From positions 806,001 through 870,000 of the forward strand of contig NZ_JANUGY010000001.1 in assembly GCF_024756235.1 (NCBI RefSeq): a DNA stretch of 64,000 nt, written 5' to 3'. This document shows, piece by piece, positions 36,653-45,997 of this stretch (its first letter is position 1; every line of letters starts with the position of its first letter). The notes under the pieces were generated by a model that was not told the origin of the DNA, did not search any database, and saw only the letters and a list, made by a program, of their open reading frames with translations. Position numbers and translations under genes: made by a program. Source of the stretch: Massilia kyonggiensis (GTDB lineage Bacteria > Pseudomonadota > Gammaproteobacteria > Burkholderiales > Burkholderiaceae_D).

Positions 36653-38020
36653 ATGCTGGATAACCTGACACAACGCCTTGCCAAGGTCGTCAAGACGATG
36701 CGTGGCGAGGCCCGCCTCACGGAGGCGAACACCGCCGAGATGCTGCGCGAAGTGCGCCTGGCCCTGCTCGAGGCCGACGTCGCGCTGCCGGCCGTGCGCG
36801 AATTCATCGCCAAAGTGAAGGAAAAGGCGCTGGGCGAGGAAGTCATCGGCTCGCTGTCGCCGGGCCAGGCCCTCGTCGGCGTCGTGCAGAAGGAACTGGG
36901 CGCGCTGATGGGCGCCGACCTAGGTCCGGACGCGTCGCAGCTGTCGTTCGCGCAGCAGCCGCCGGCCGTGATCCTGATGGCCGGCCTGCAGGGTGTCGGT
37001 AAAACGACCACCACCGGCAAGCTCGCCAAGTACCTGAAGGAAGAGAAAAAGAAGAAGGTCCTGACCGTCTCCGCCGACGTCTACCGCCCCGCCGCAATCG
37101 CGCAGCTGGAATCGGTGACGAAGCAGGTCGGCGCCGACTTCTTCCCGTCCACCGCCAGCGACAAGCCGGTCGACATCGCGAAAAACGCGATCGACTGGGC
37201 GAAGAAGCACTATCACGACGTCGTCATCATCGACACGGCCGGCCGCCTGGCCATCGACGAGGCGATGATGCAGGAGATCGCCGCCGTGCACGCGGCCGCG
37301 AATCCGATCGAGACGCTGTTCGTCGTCGACGCCATGGTCGGACAGGATGCGATCAACACGGCGAAAGCCTTCAACGACGCGCTGCCGCTGACGGGCGTGA
37401 TCCTGACGAAGCTCGACGGCGACTCGCGCGGCGGCGCGGCGCTGTCCGTGCGCCACGTGACGGGCAAGCCGATCAAGTTCGCCGGCGTGTCGGAAAAGCT
37501 GGACGGCCTGGAAGCGTTCGATCCGGCCCGCATGGCCAACCGCGTGCTGGGCATGGGCGACATCCTGGCCCTCGTCGAGGAAGCGCGCAAGGGCGTGGAC
37601 ATGAAGGCCGCGGCCGACATGGCCAACAAGATCAAGTCGGGCGGCAAGTTCGACATGAACGACTTCCGCGCCCAGCTCGCGCAGATGAAGAAGATGGGCG
37701 GCATGGCCGGCCTGCTCGACAAGCTGCCGGCCCAGTTCCAGCAGGCCGCGAGCGGCGCCAACATGGACCAGGCCGAAAAACAGGTGCGCCGCATGTGCGG
37801 CATCATCGATTCGATGACGCCGCTCGAGCGCGCCAAGCCGGAACTGATCAAGGCCAACCGCAAGCGCCGCATCGCGGCCGGCGCCGGCGTGCAGGTGCAG
37901 GAAGTGAACCGCATGCTGACCCAGTACGAGCAGATGAACACGATGATGAAGAAGCTCAAGGGCGGCGGCCTGATGAAGATGATGCGCGGGATGAAGGGCA
38001 TGATGCCCGGCATGCGCTGA
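36653..38020 (+). CDS. ffh: Signal recognition particle protein Ffh
   Basis: SRP54 GTPase that targets nascent membrane proteins. 455 aa. N domain (1-90), G domain with Walker A GLQGVGKTTTTGKLA, VSADVYRPAAIAQL, IIDTAGRLAIDEAM and TKLDGDSRGGAALS, then the methionine-rich M domain (RAQLAQMKKMGGMAGLL to the C-terminal MKMMRGMKGMMPGMR). The ATG at 36653 follows AAAAGGTAGAAC. It is monocistronic, with a terminator 20-55 nt after the stop. Confidence 0.98.
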   Translation: MLDNLTQRLAKVVKTMRGEARLTEANTAEMLREVRLALLEADVALPAVREFIAKVKEKALGEEVIGSLSPGQALVGVVQKELGALMGADLGPDASQLSFAQQPPAVILMAGLQGVGKTTTTGKLAKYLKEEKKKKVLTVSADVYRPAAIAQLESVTKQVGADFFPSTASDKPVDIAKNAIDWAKKHYHDVVIIDTAGRLAIDEAMMQEIAAVHAAANPIETLFVVDAMVGQDAINTAKAFNDALPLTGVILTKLDGDSRGGAALSVRHVTGKPIKFAGVSEKLDGLEAFDPARMANRVLGMGDILALVEEARKGVDMKAAADMANKIKSGGKFDMNDFRAQLAQMKKMGGMAGLLDKLPAQFQQAASGANMDQAEKQVRRMCGIIDSMTPLERAKPELIKANRKRRIAAGAGVQVQEVNRMLTQYEQMNTMMKKLKGGGLMKMMRGMKGMMPGMR

Positions 38021-38040
38021 TCCTTGATCCATCCGTATAT

Positions 38041-38075
38041 AGCCGTGCGCGACCACCGTCCCGCACGGCTTTTTT
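38041..38075 (+). terminator. Intrinsic terminator of ffh
   Basis: AGCCGTGCG/CGCACGGCT, 9-bp stem, followed by TTTTTG. It begins 20 nt after the ffh stop codon. Confidence 0.9.
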
Positions 38076-38254
38076 GCGCTTGGGACGGCTGTTTTTCCGC
38101 TCTAGGGAGGGCCGGGTAACACAACGGGCCGTTTTAGGGCTTGTAAGAGTGAAAAAATTTCGAAAAAGACTTGCACGAACACTAAAACCCTACCAATATA
38201 AGCCGGGTGCGCTCACGCGCAAATTTCCATGTGTTCCGTTTAGGAGGCTCGAAG

Positions 38255-38659
38255 ATGGCAACAGCCAAAAAAACCACCGCAGCGCCCGCGAAGAAAGCCG
38301 CTGCCAAGCCTGCTGCGGCGGCAAAGCCGGCAGCGAAAAAGGCAGCAGCTCCTGCCAAAGCAGCAGCACCGAAAGCAACCGCCGCAGCAAAGAAGCCGGC
38401 AGCGGCACGCAAGCCGAACGCCGCTTTCATGAAAGAGATGACCCCGTCGGCGCCGCTGGCCGCCGTCGTCGGCGCGAAACCGCTGCCGCGCACGGAAGTG
38501 ACCAAGAAGGTCTGGGACTACATCAAGGCACAAAACCTGCAGGACGCGGCCAACCGCCGCATGATCAACGCCGACGACAAGCTGAAAGCCGTCTTCGGTG
38601 GCAAGGCGCAGGTGTCGATGTTCGAAATGACCAAGCTGATCTCGGATCACCTCAAATAA
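38255..38659 (+). CDS. SWIB/MDM2-domain protein with Lys/Ala-rich tail
   Basis: 134 aa from the ATG at 38255, which has a TAGGAGG box 8 nt upstream. Residues 1-58 are a low-complexity Ala/Lys/Pro tail (KKTTAAPAKKAAAKPAAAAK) like the H1-like protein at 17479. Residues about 60-134 form a SWIB domain (AVVGAKPLPRTEVTKKVWDYIKAQNLQDAANRRMINADDKLKAVFGGKAQVSMFEMTKLISDHL). Bacterial SWIB proteins are thought to bind DNA or chromatin-like complexes; the role is unproven. Strong RBS and terminator suggest high expression. Confidence 0.92.
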   Translation: MATAKKTTAAPAKKAAAKPAAAAKPAAKKAAAPAKAAAPKATAAAKKPAAARKPNAAFMKEMTPSAPLAAVVGAKPLPRTEVTKKVWDYIKAQNLQDAANRRMINADDKLKAVFGGKAQVSMFEMTKLISDHLK

Positions 38660-38696
38660 GAACATCTGGCTGGCTGCCCCATGGCCCCATACGAAA

Positions 38697-38721
38697 AGCC
38701 CCGGCGAGCCGGGGCTTTTTG
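38697..38721 (+). terminator. Intrinsic terminator of the SWIB gene
   Basis: AGCCCCGG/CCGGGGCT, 8-bp stem with CGAG loop, followed by TTTTTGC. It begins 38 nt after the stop codon and just before the LysR gene. Confidence 0.9.
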
Positions 38722-38741
38722 CTTTGCATGACAAGTCTCAT

Positions 38742-39638
38742 ATGCGATTCGACCTGACCGACCTGCAGCTGTTCCTGCACGTGCTGGACGCCGGCAGCAT
38801 CACGGCCGGCAGCCGGCGCGCGCACCTGGCGCTGGCATCCGCGAGCGAGCGTATCCAGCACATGGAAGAGACCTTGGGCGTGCCCCTGCTCGTGCGCGGC
38901 CGGCGCGGCGTGCAGCCGACGGCCGCGGGCCTCGCCCTGCAGCGCCATGCCCGCCTCGTGTTCCAGCAGCTGGCGCGCCTGCGCGCGGAACTGGGCGAAC
39001 ACGCGGCGGGCCTGAAAGGCCAGATCCGGCTGCTGTGCAATACGGCGGCGCTGTCGGAGTACCTGCCGGAACGGCTGGCCGGCTTCATGGCGCGCCATCC
39101 GGACGTCGACATCGACCTGGAAGAACGCACTTCCAGCGACATCGCGCGCGCCGTGCGCGAAGGCGGCGCGGACCTGGGCATCCTGGCCGACACGGTCGAC
39201 CTGTCGGGCCTCGAGACCTTCCCGTTCTGCACCGATCGCATCGTGGCCGTCGCGCCGCCGGCGCTGGCGCGCACGCTCGTCACGCAGGAAGAAGGCCAGG
39301 CGGTGCCGTTCGCGCGGCTCGTCGACTTCGACCACGTGGCGCTGACGGGCGACAGCGCCCTGTTCCGCTACCTGAGCCAGCAGGCCGAACGCATGGGCCG
39401 CACGTTGCGTGCGCGAGTGCGCCTGCGCAGCTTCGATGCCGTGTGCCGGATGGTGGAGAACGGCGTCGGGATCGGCATGGTGCCCGAGCTGGCCGCGCGG
39501 CGCTGCGCGCGCACGATGGACATCGCCGTGCTGCAGCTGGCCGACGCGTGGGCGCTGCGCCAGCTGTCGCTGTGCATGCGCAGCTTCGAGGGGTTGCCGC
39601 GGCATGCGCAGCAGCTGATCGAAGAGATCAGGACGTGA
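38742..39638 (+). CDS. LysR-family transcriptional regulator
   Basis: 298 aa from the ATG at 38742 (MRFDLTDLQLFLHVLDAGS); an in-frame TTG 18 nt earlier is less likely. N-terminal winged helix-turn-helix (SITAGSRRAHLALASASERIQHMEETLGVPLLVRGRRGVQPT), linker helix and periplasmic-binding-like effector domain (PERLAGFMARHPDVDIDLEERTSSD, MVENGVGIGMVPEL). No divergent partner gene is adjacent, so the target is unknown. Confidence 0.93.
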   Translation: MRFDLTDLQLFLHVLDAGSITAGSRRAHLALASASERIQHMEETLGVPLLVRGRRGVQPTAAGLALQRHARLVFQQLARLRAELGEHAAGLKGQIRLLCNTAALSEYLPERLAGFMARHPDVDIDLEERTSSDIARAVREGGADLGILADTVDLSGLETFPFCTDRIVAVAPPALARTLVTQEEGQAVPFARLVDFDHVALTGDSALFRYLSQQAERMGRTLRARVRLRSFDAVCRMVENGVGIGMVPELAARRCARTMDIAVLQLADAWALRQLSLCMRSFEGLPRHAQQLIEEIRT

Positions 39639-40289
39639 TCAGCGGCTCGACACCATCATGTCCTGCTTGAACTCCCAGTTTTTCCACGCCGCGAGCACCG
39701 CATTCGGATACTCGGGCTTCCCGCGGCTGCCGTTGTAGCGGCCGAGGGCGAGGTACAGGTTGCCGCCTTCCATGTCGATGTACATGCGCAGGATCGAGCA
39801 GCCGTAGCGCAGGTTGGTCTGCATGTCGAACAGCGCGCGGCGGTTCGAATCGCCGATCACCTTCGTCCAGAACGGCATCACCTGCATGTAGCCGCGCGCG
39901 CCGACCATCGACACGGCGTACTTGCGGTACGCCGATTCGACCTGGATCAGGCCCAGCACGAGCCCCGGATCGAGGCCCGCGCGCGTCGCTTCGTACCACG
40001 CGATTTCGAGGAATTCCGTGCGCGTCTGGTCGTCCGGGACGCGGCGCTTGAGGCGCGCCGACATCGCGTCGAACCATTGCTGGTAACGGACGCGCGCGAC
40101 CTCGTCGCGGAAGGCCGGCTTGGGCGGCCGGCCGTCGCGGATGGCGTTTTCGAGCGCGAGCCGGACCGAATCGGCGAGCGCTTCTTCTTTCTGGTTGCCG
40201 GCCTGCGCCGCGCCGCTGCTCATCAGTGCAGCGGCGAGCAAGACCGGGCCGAGCCGGGCGGCTGCCCGGGCAATCAACCGTCGTGCCAT
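39639..40289 (-). CDS. Lytic transglycosylase (SLT domain), exported
   Basis: 216 aa with a signal peptide (ARRLIARAAARLGPVLLAAALMSSGAAQA). The SLT domain has the catalytic glutamate in LGLIQVESAYRKYAVSMVGARGYMQVMPFW, followed by NLRYGCSILRMYID and ALGRYNGSRG. It cleaves murein glycan to 1,6-anhydro products. The ATG at 40289 overlaps the proS stop (TGATG); a GTG one codon earlier is also possible. Translationally coupled to proS and convergent with the LysR gene, 0 nt apart. Confidence 0.92.
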   Translation of the reverse strand: MARRLIARAAARLGPVLLAAALMSSGAAQAGNQKEEALADSVRLALENAIRDGRPPKPAFRDEVARVRYQQWFDAMSARLKRRVPDDQTRTEFLEIAWYEATRAGLDPGLVLGLIQVESAYRKYAVSMVGARGYMQVMPFWTKVIGDSNRRALFDMQTNLRYGCSILRMYIDMEGGNLYLALGRYNGSRGKPEYPNAVLAAWKNWEFKQDMMVSSR

Positions 40290-42022
40290 CACTTACCCAG
40301 CTTGCCCTTGATGAAGCCGACCATGTCCGCAGCCGGGACGGCGGTCGCCTCGGCATCGCGGCGGCCCTGGTATTCCAGGTTGCCTTCCTTGAGGCCGCGC
40401 TCGCCGATCACGACGCGGTGCGGCACGCCGACCAGTTCCCAGTCGGCGAACATGGCGCCCGGACGCAGGCCGCGGTCGTCGACGATGACGTCCACCCCTA
40501 GCGCCTGCAGCTCGGCGTAGAGGCGATCGGTTTCGGTCTTCACCAGATCGCTGCGGTCATAGCCCATCGGGCACAGCACCAGCTCGAACGGCGCGATGGC
40601 GTCCGGCCAGATGATGCCCTTGTCGTCGAAATTCTGTTCGATGGCGGCGCCCAGGATGCGGGTGACGCCGATGCCGTAGCAGCCCATCTGCATCGGGGCC
40701 GGCTGGCCCTTCTCGTCCAGGTAGACGCAGTTCATCGCGGCGGAGTACGCGGTACCCAGCTGGAACACGTGGCCCACTTCGATGCCGCGCTCGATGGCAA
40801 GCAGGCCCTTGCCGTCCGGCGACGCATCGCCTTCGACGACGTTGCGCAGGTCGGCGACGAGCGGTTCCGCCACGTCGCGGCCCCAGTTGGCGCCCGTCAG
40901 GTGGTAGTCGGCCTCGTTGGCGCCGCACACGAAATCGGCCATGTTGGCGACGGTGCGGTCGGCGACGACGTTCACCGGCTGCTTCGTACCGATCGGGCCC
41001 AGGTAGCCCGGCACGGTGCCGTAGGCTTCCAGGATCTCGGCTTCGCTGGCGAAGCGGAAGTCCTTCAGGCCTGGCACTTTCGTGACCTTGACTTCGTTCA
41101 GTTCATGGTCGCCGCGCAGCAGCAGCAGCCAGTTTTCCTTGACCTGCCTGCCGTCGACGTCCTTCTCGACCGTCAGCGCGATCGATTTCACGGTCTGGTC
41201 CAGGCCAATGCCGAGCAGCCTGGCGACGTCTTCGCACTTGGTCGTCTTCGGCGTGGACACCTTCGTCAGCGGCTGCGTGGCCGCGCCGCGCTGGGCGATC
41301 AGCGGCAGCGCCTCGGCCGCTTCCATGTTCGCGGCGAAGTCGGAGTTCGGGCAGTAGACCAGCGCGTCCTCGCCGGTGCTGGCGATCACGTGGAATTCGT
41401 GCGAGCCCGTGCCGCCGATGGCGCCGTTGTCGGCCGCCACCGCGCGGAACTTCAGGCCGAAGCGGTTGAAGATGCTGACGTAGGCGTTGAACATCGTCTC
41501 GTAGGACTTCTGCATGCCTTCGACGTCACGGTCGAACGAGTACGCGTCCTTCATCGTGAATTCGCGGCCGCGCATCAGGCCGAAGCGGGGACGGCGCTCG
41601 TCGCGGAACTTCGTCTGGATGTGATAGAAGTTCAACGGCAGCTGGCGGTACGACTTGACTTCGGTGCGCACGACGTCGGTCACGACTTCTTCCGACGTCG
41701 GCTGCAGCGCGAAGTCGCGGCCGTGGCGATCCTTGAGGCGCAGCAGTTCCGGCCCCATCTTGTCCCAGCGGCCCGTTTCCTGCCACAGCTCGGCCGGTTG
41801 CACCAGCGGCATCAAGAGTTCGATCGCGCCTGCCTTGTTCATCTCTTCGCGAATGATGCCCTCGACCTTGCGGATCACGCGCAGGCCCAGCGGCATGTAC
41901 GTGTAGATGCCGGAGCCGAGTCGCTTGATCATCCCGGCGCGCATCATCAGTTTATGGCTGACGATCTCGGCGTCGGAGGGCGCTTCTTTGAGCGTTGAAA
42001 TAAAAAATCGTGAGGCGCGCAT
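40289..42022 (-). CDS. proS: Prolyl-tRNA synthetase
   Basis: Charges tRNA-Pro. 577 aa, bacterial long form. Class II motif 1 [20 protein letters not shown], motif 2 [26 protein letters not shown] and motif 3 [17 protein letters not shown] flank the editing domain (about 225-410, with [20 protein letters not shown]), and the anticodon-binding domain is at the C-terminus. It is coupled to the downstream lytic transglycosylase and divergent from rppH. Confidence 0.98.
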   Translation of the reverse strand: MRASRFFISTLKEAPSDAEIVSHKLMMRAGMIKRLGSGIYTYMPLGLRVIRKVEGIIREEMNKAGAIELLMPLVQPAELWQETGRWDKMGPELLRLKDRHGRDFALQPTSEEVVTDVVRTEVKSYRQLPLNFYHIQTKFRDERRPRFGLMRGREFTMKDAYSFDRDVEGMQKSYETMFNAYVSIFNRFGLKFRAVAADNGAIGGTGSHEFHVIASTGEDALVYCPNSDFAANMEAAEALPLIAQRGAATQPLTKVSTPKTTKCEDVARLLGIGLDQTVKSIALTVEKDVDGRQVKENWLLLLRGDHELNEVKVTKVPGLKDFRFASEAEILEAYGTVPGYLGPIGTKQPVNVVADRTVANMADFVCGANEADYHLTGANWGRDVAEPLVADLRNVVEGDASPDGKGLLAIERGIEVGHVFQLGTAYSAAMNCVYLDEKGQPAPMQMGCYGIGVTRILGAAIEQNFDDKGIIWPDAIAPFELVLCPMGYDRSDLVKTETDRLYAELQALGVDVIVDDRGLRPGAMFADWELVGVPHRVVIGERGLKEGNLEYQGRRDAEATAVPAADMVGFIKGKLGK

Positions 42023-42231
42023 ATCGGTGAATTCTTTTTAAAAAGAGAGGGTTATAATCGACCTAATTTTAAAGGATTAGCTGGCTGATGCATCCAATCT
42101 TTATACAAATGGATCCGAAACACGTGGTGCATGCTGTTGTTCCTGTGCAGGTTGCGCGACAGACGTATCTGGATTGCTAGGTAAAAACGTAAGTAAGAGG
42201 GATCGGCCGGCAGAAAGTTTCGAGGTGAATT

Positions 42232-42921
42232 ATGCTCGATCGTGAAGGGTTTCGCCCCAACGTCGGCATCATCCTGCTGAACGCCAACAACGAGGTGTGG
42301 TGGGGCAAGCGGGTGCGTGAGCATTCTTGGCAATTTCCGCAAGGGGGTATCAAATACGGCGAGACGCCGGAACAGGCGATGTATCGCGAGCTCGAGGAAG
42401 AAATCGGCCTGCGTCAGGAGCACGTCAAGATCGTGGGCCGGACCCGCGACTGGCTGCGCTACGAAGTGCCAGATCACTTCATCAAGCGCGAAGTGCGCGG
42501 TCACTACCGCGGCCAGAAGCAGATCTGGTTCCTGCTGCGCATGGTGGCACGCGACAACGACGTCAACCTGCGCCTGACCGACCATCCCGAGTTCGACGCC
42601 TGGCGCTGGCACGATTACTGGGTCCCGCTGGACGTGGTCATCGAATTCAAGCGCGAAGTGTACCAGCGCGCCTTGCAGGAACTGTCGCGTTTCATCACGT
42701 GGCCCGCGAACGGCGAACGCCGCCACAGCTCGCGCTACCTGCGGCAACCGCACGAGCGGCGCAGCCAGGGCGGCAATGGCAACGGCAATGGCGGTAACAA
42801 GGCCGTGGCGAATGGCGCCAACGCCAGCAAGGCGGTAGCGGCGGCCAGCAAGGCGATCGCCGATGCGGCCGGCAGCTCCAAGATGGTGTTGGCGCAACAG
42901 GGTGCGACGCGCAAGGAGTGA
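42232..42921 (+). CDS. rppH: RNA pyrophosphohydrolase with low-complexity C-tail
   Basis: Removes pyrophosphate from 5' mRNA ends, priming RNase E decay. 229 aa, longer than E. coli RppH (176). The Nudix box [20 protein letters not shown] is intact (residues 38-60) and [23 protein letters not shown] is the family N-terminus. Beyond about residue 165 a Gly/Asn/Ala/Lys-rich tail ([20 protein letters not shown]) is probably disordered; similar tails occur in other Burkholderiales. It is divergent from proS. Confidence 0.95.
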   Translation: MLDREGFRPNVGIILLNANNEVWWGKRVREHSWQFPQGGIKYGETPEQAMYRELEEEIGLRQEHVKIVGRTRDWLRYEVPDHFIKREVRGHYRGQKQIWFLLRMVARDNDVNLRLTDHPEFDAWRWHDYWVPLDVVIEFKREVYQRALQELSRFITWPANGERRHSSRYLRQPHERRSQGGNGNGNGGNKAVANGANASKAVAAASKAIADAAGSSKMVLAQQGATRKE

Positions 42922-42951
42922 TCTGCGGAAGTAGCGCAGACGCAACAAAAC

Positions 42952-42993
42952 AAAGGCAAAGCAGCCGTGTGAACGGCTGCCTTTGCCTTTTTT
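42952..42993 (+). terminator. Intrinsic terminator of rppH
   Basis: AAAGGCAAA-GCAGCCGT pairs with ACGGCTGC-CTTTGCCTTT (one bulge) with a GTGA loop, followed by TTTTT. It lies 30 nt after the rppH stop. Confidence 0.9.
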
Positions 42994-43010
42994 ACATTTC
43001 TGTAATGTAA
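42992..43010. promoter_or_regulatory. AT-rich palindrome upstream of the double-retropepsin gene
   Basis: TTACATT and AATGTAA form an inverted repeat around TCTGT, directly after the rppH terminator and 32 bp before the next start codon. The following GTAATTTTTAC is also palindromic. This is a likely operator or promoter region, with no regulator assigned. Confidence 0.45.
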
Positions 43011-43041
43011 TTTTTACAACTAGCGAAGTAGAATCATCTTC

Positions 43042-44577
43042 ATGATGATGCCGACTTTGCCGATTTGCCGTGCCCTTCCCTTGCTGCTGGCCGCGTTGTG
43101 CGCGTCCGCGCGCCTCCACGCCGAGGACACGCCGCCCAAATGCACCTACGTGGAGGTGGCCAGCCTGCCCATCCGCTACGTCGGCCAGAGCCTGGCGCCC
43201 GCCGTCGACGGCACGATCAACGACACCCCGGCCACGATGCTGATCGACACAGGCTCCGACCAGACGCACATGACGATGAACGCCGCCACCCGGCGCGACT
43301 TGCACCTGTCCATGACGGGGCGGTATGTCGAAGGTCTCGGGGGCCTGTCGCGCCTGTACGGGGTCAGGCTGAAGGATTTCGCCATCGGCCCGGCGCACGC
43401 CGGCCGCCGTCCCGAACTGACCGTGATCGGCAGCACCACGTTCACGCCGAGCTTCGACGCCATCGTCGGCGCCCCGTTCCTGTTGCAGACGGACCTGGAG
43501 CTCGACCTGCGCGCGAAGCGGATGAAATTCTACCGTCCGCTCGAATGCCGCAAGACGGACCTGTTCCTGTGGAAGGAAGACACCGTCGTGCTGCCGTTCG
43601 CGCGCAACTTCGGCCGCAGCCCGAACCCGCATTTCACGGTCGTCGTGAACGGCAAGGAGATGGACGCGCTGATCGACTCCGGCGCGCACCGCAGCTTCAT
43701 GATGCTGGACGCCGCCAAAAAGGCCGGCATCGACGTCAATGGCGCGGGCGCGGTCCGCATGGGCGACGCCGGCGGGGTCGGTTCCGACCGCGCGCCGCAC
43801 TGGATCGCGCCGGTCAAGACCATGCAGATCGGCCAGGAGACCATCAGCAACGTCGAACTGGGCATCATCGACTCGCAGGGCTCGCGCACGGCCGACCTGT
43901 ACCTGGGCCAGGACTTCCTCCGCACGCACCGCGTGCTGTTCGCGATGAGCCAGGAAAAGCTGTACATCGCCTACCTGGGCGGCGACGTGTTCACGCGCGG
44001 CACGGGACTGGAACCGTGGATGCGCGCCGAGGCCGACGGCGGCAACGCGGACGCCCAGTATGCGCTGGCCCAGATCTACAACACCGGACGCGGCGTGCCG
44101 CGCGATCCGCTCCAGGCCGGCGTCTGGCTGGACATGGCGGCGAACGGGGGCCAGCCGAACGCCAGCCTGCTGCGCGGCCGCCGGCAGATGCTGGCCGGGC
44201 AGGTGGAGACGGCGATCCCGCAACTGCGGCGCGCGCTCGACCAGTTGCCGGCCGACCGCCTGGGTCCGCTGTGGCTGTACATCGCCCGTGTGCGCCACGG
44301 CGAGGCCGATCTTGCGAAGACCGAACTGGAAGCGGCGCTGAAACAGCAGAAGGAAGACGACTGGCCGGCGCCGATCGCGGACTTCTACCTCGGCAAAATC
44401 AACGCGGCGCGGCTGCTGGAAGAAGCGGGCAAGGACACGAAGCTGGCGCGTGCGCGCACGTGCATGGCCGACGCCTATATGGCGGAATGGTACGACGCGC
44501 GCGGCGACGCGGCCGAAGCCGGCGCGCTCAAGGCCACGGTGCGCACGAACTGCGCGCCGACCAAAGGCAAGCAATGA
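43042..44577 (+). CDS. Exported protein with two retropepsin-like domains and a Sel1 repeat
   Basis: 511 aa with a signal peptide (ICRALPLLLAALCASARLHA, cleavage near residue 27). Two aspartyl-protease half-folds follow: one with MLIDTGSDQTHM (Asp69) and IVGAPFLLQTDLELDL, the other with ALIDSGAHRSFM (Asp212) and YLGQDFLRTHRVLF. Each contributes one D(T/S)G motif, so an intramolecular pepsin-like pair or two retropepsin dimers are possible. Residues about 337-375 form a Sel1/TPR repeat (GNADAQYALAQIYNTGRGVPRDPLQAGVWLDMAANGG), with further helical TPR-like segments to the end. Its stop overlaps the next gene by 4 nt. Confidence 0.85.
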   Translation: MMMPTLPICRALPLLLAALCASARLHAEDTPPKCTYVEVASLPIRYVGQSLAPAVDGTINDTPATMLIDTGSDQTHMTMNAATRRDLHLSMTGRYVEGLGGLSRLYGVRLKDFAIGPAHAGRRPELTVIGSTTFTPSFDAIVGAPFLLQTDLELDLRAKRMKFYRPLECRKTDLFLWKEDTVVLPFARNFGRSPNPHFTVVVNGKEMDALIDSGAHRSFMMLDAAKKAGIDVNGAGAVRMGDAGGVGSDRAPHWIAPVKTMQIGQETISNVELGIIDSQGSRTADLYLGQDFLRTHRVLFAMSQEKLYIAYLGGDVFTRGTGLEPWMRAEADGGNADAQYALAQIYNTGRGVPRDPLQAGVWLDMAANGGQPNASLLRGRRQMLAGQVETAIPQLRRALDQLPADRLGPLWLYIARVRHGEADLAKTELEAALKQQKEDDWPAPIADFYLGKINAARLLEEAGKDTKLARARTCMADAYMAEWYDARGDAAEAGALKATVRTNCAPTKGKQ

Positions 44578-45062
44578 AACTGATCGCCACCCGCCGCGGC
44601 CGCACCGATAAATACGACGACCTCGTCTGCGTGCGCCGCGACGGCAGCACGACCGGCTGCGCGATGCCGCGCCAGGGCATCCTGCCGCACGACCTCGTGC
44701 ACTACGTCGTCGAGTCCACGCTCGCCTGGCGCCATGCCTTCTTCGGCATGATCGCGGCGGGCGTCGACATCGGGCCCGCGATGGAGCAGGCGCACGACCC
44801 GGGCAATGCGGCGCTGGTGGACCAGGCCATCCATGCGGAAGCCGTCGTCGAGAGCCTGCAGGCGCAGCTATGGAGCGGCACGTTCGACGCCGCGATGTTC
44901 GGCGAAGGCGTGCGCACGGCGTGCACGGGACGGGGCCGCAGCGTGCCGGCACTCCCGGCGGACGCCGGCAGGCGCATGTTCGACGCGGTCCTCGAACTGG
45001 ACGCGCGCTGGCAAGAGGTCCCCTGGCACGGCACGCTCGAGCTGGAACTGCCGGACCCGTGA
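44574..45062 (+). CDS. Hypothetical protein coupled to the double-retropepsin gene
   Basis: 162 aa, soluble, no signal peptide, starting with the ATG that overlaps the upstream stop (ATGA). The N-terminal beta segment MKLIATRRGRTDKYDDLVCVRRDG leads to a helical core with LPHDLVHYVVESTLAWRHAFFGMIAAG. The latter pattern (HDLxHYxVE...FFGxIAxG) recurs in unassigned betaproteobacterial proteins. No catalytic motif was recognised. The coupling suggests co-expression with the exported protease-like protein. Confidence 0.75.
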   Translation: MKLIATRRGRTDKYDDLVCVRRDGSTTGCAMPRQGILPHDLVHYVVESTLAWRHAFFGMIAAGVDIGPAMEQAHDPGNAALVDQAIHAEAVVESLQAQLWSGTFDAAMFGEGVRTACTGRGRSVPALPADAGRRMFDAVLELDARWQEVPWHGTLELELPDP

Positions 45063-45132
45063 CCGCGCCGGCAGGGCGTGCGCCATCGCGCTACAATGAC
45101 GCCCTTCCTCCTGGTTTTCCGACGGTTCCCCC

Positions 45133-45558
45133 ATGTTCACCCCTTCCTCCAACGACGTCCGCCGCTTCTTTTGCGAGGCCTTGCGCAAGCGCCGCGCCGG
45201 CGAGATCCTGACCCCGATGGACGCCATCGCCGCCGACTGGATCGAACAGCATCCCGAATACCACGACGAGCTGACGGACGCGGATGCGGCGGTGGCGCGC
45301 GACTATTCCGTCGAAGGCGGCAAGCCGAATCCGTTCCTGCACCTGTCGATGCATTTGTCGATCACGGAACAGGTGTCGATCGACCAGCCGCGCGGTATCC
45401 GCGCCGCCTACGAGGCACTGGCCGCGCGCGTGGGCGAGCACGAGGCGCACCACGGCATCATGGAATGCCTGGGCGAGATGATCTGGTCGGCGCAGCGCCA
45501 CGGCACGCAGCCGGACACCGACGCGTACGTGGAGTGCGTGCGCAAGCGCGTGCGCTGA
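45133..45558 (+). CDS. DUF1841 family protein
   Basis: 141 aa, soluble, very likely all-helical. Family landmarks are FFCEALRKRRAGEILTPMDAIAADWIEQHPEY, NPFLHLSMHLSITEQVSIDQPRGIR and EAHHGIMECLGEMIWSAQR. DUF1841 is widespread in beta- and gammaproteobacteria and uncharacterised. The conserved His residues (HLSMH, EAHH) could bind metal. It is followed by a bidirectional terminator. Confidence 0.9.
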   Translation: MFTPSSNDVRRFFCEALRKRRAGEILTPMDAIAADWIEQHPEYHDELTDADAAVARDYSVEGGKPNPFLHLSMHLSITEQVSIDQPRGIRAAYEALAARVGEHEAHHGIMECLGEMIWSAQRHGTQPDTDAYVECVRKRVR

Positions 45559-45571
45559 AAGTCTCCCCAAA

Positions 45572-45614
45572 AAAAATCCCTCGCCCCGGCAGCGTGCCGG
45601 CACGAGGGATTTTT
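45572..45614. terminator. Bidirectional terminator between DUF1841 and cytochrome c genes
   Basis: AAAAATCCCTCG pairs with CGAGGGATTTTT, with an inner CCGGCA/TGCCGG stem. A- and T-tracts on both sides let it serve both convergent transcripts. Confidence 0.9.
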
Positions 45615-45630
45615 ATTGAACGTAGCGGTA

Positions 45631-45987
45631 TCAGCGCTTCGTCACGAGCGCCGCCGGCAGGCCTTGCAGGTAGGCGGCGATGTCGGCCATGTCGCGGTCG
45701 GACAGCGGCTGGGCCATGCCGGCCATGATCGGATTGTTGCGACCGTTGGCGGCTTTGTTGCCGCGCTTGTACGCAACCAGCGCATGCACGAGGTAGTCGG
45801 CATGCTGGCCGGCCAGCTTCGGGTAGCTGGGATCGATCGGGGTCTTGTAGTCGGCGCCGTGGCAGGACGCGCAGTTGTATTTTTTCGCCAGTTCGGCGCC
45901 ATTGGCGGCATTGCCCGAAGCCAGCGCCTGGCCGGACAGGGCCAGCGCGGAAGCGCCCAGGGTCAGCGCGACGATCAGTTTATTCAT
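45631..45987 (-). CDS. Class I cytochrome c, exported (downstream of pair)
   Basis: 118 aa with a signal peptide (MNKLIVALTLGASALALSGQALA). One heme site CASCH (KKYNCASCHGADYK) and a distal methionine region (NNPIMAGMAQPLSDRDMADIAAYL) identify a small c-type cytochrome of the c4/c553 type, a periplasmic electron carrier. The ATG at 45987 starts the signal peptide; the longer open frame upstream is not coding. It lies 10 nt after the gene at 45998. Confidence 0.93.
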   Translation of the reverse strand: MNKLIVALTLGASALALSGQALASGNAANGAELAKKYNCASCHGADYKTPIDPSYPKLAGQHADYLVHALVAYKRGNKAANGRNNPIMAGMAQPLSDRDMADIAAYLQGLPAALVTKR

Positions 45988-45997
45988 GGCGCGCTCC

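Noticed and set aside
36486..36668. 60-aa plus-strand ORF upstream of ffh
   Set aside because: It overlaps the ffh start, has no RBS and no similarity; more likely promoter DNA.
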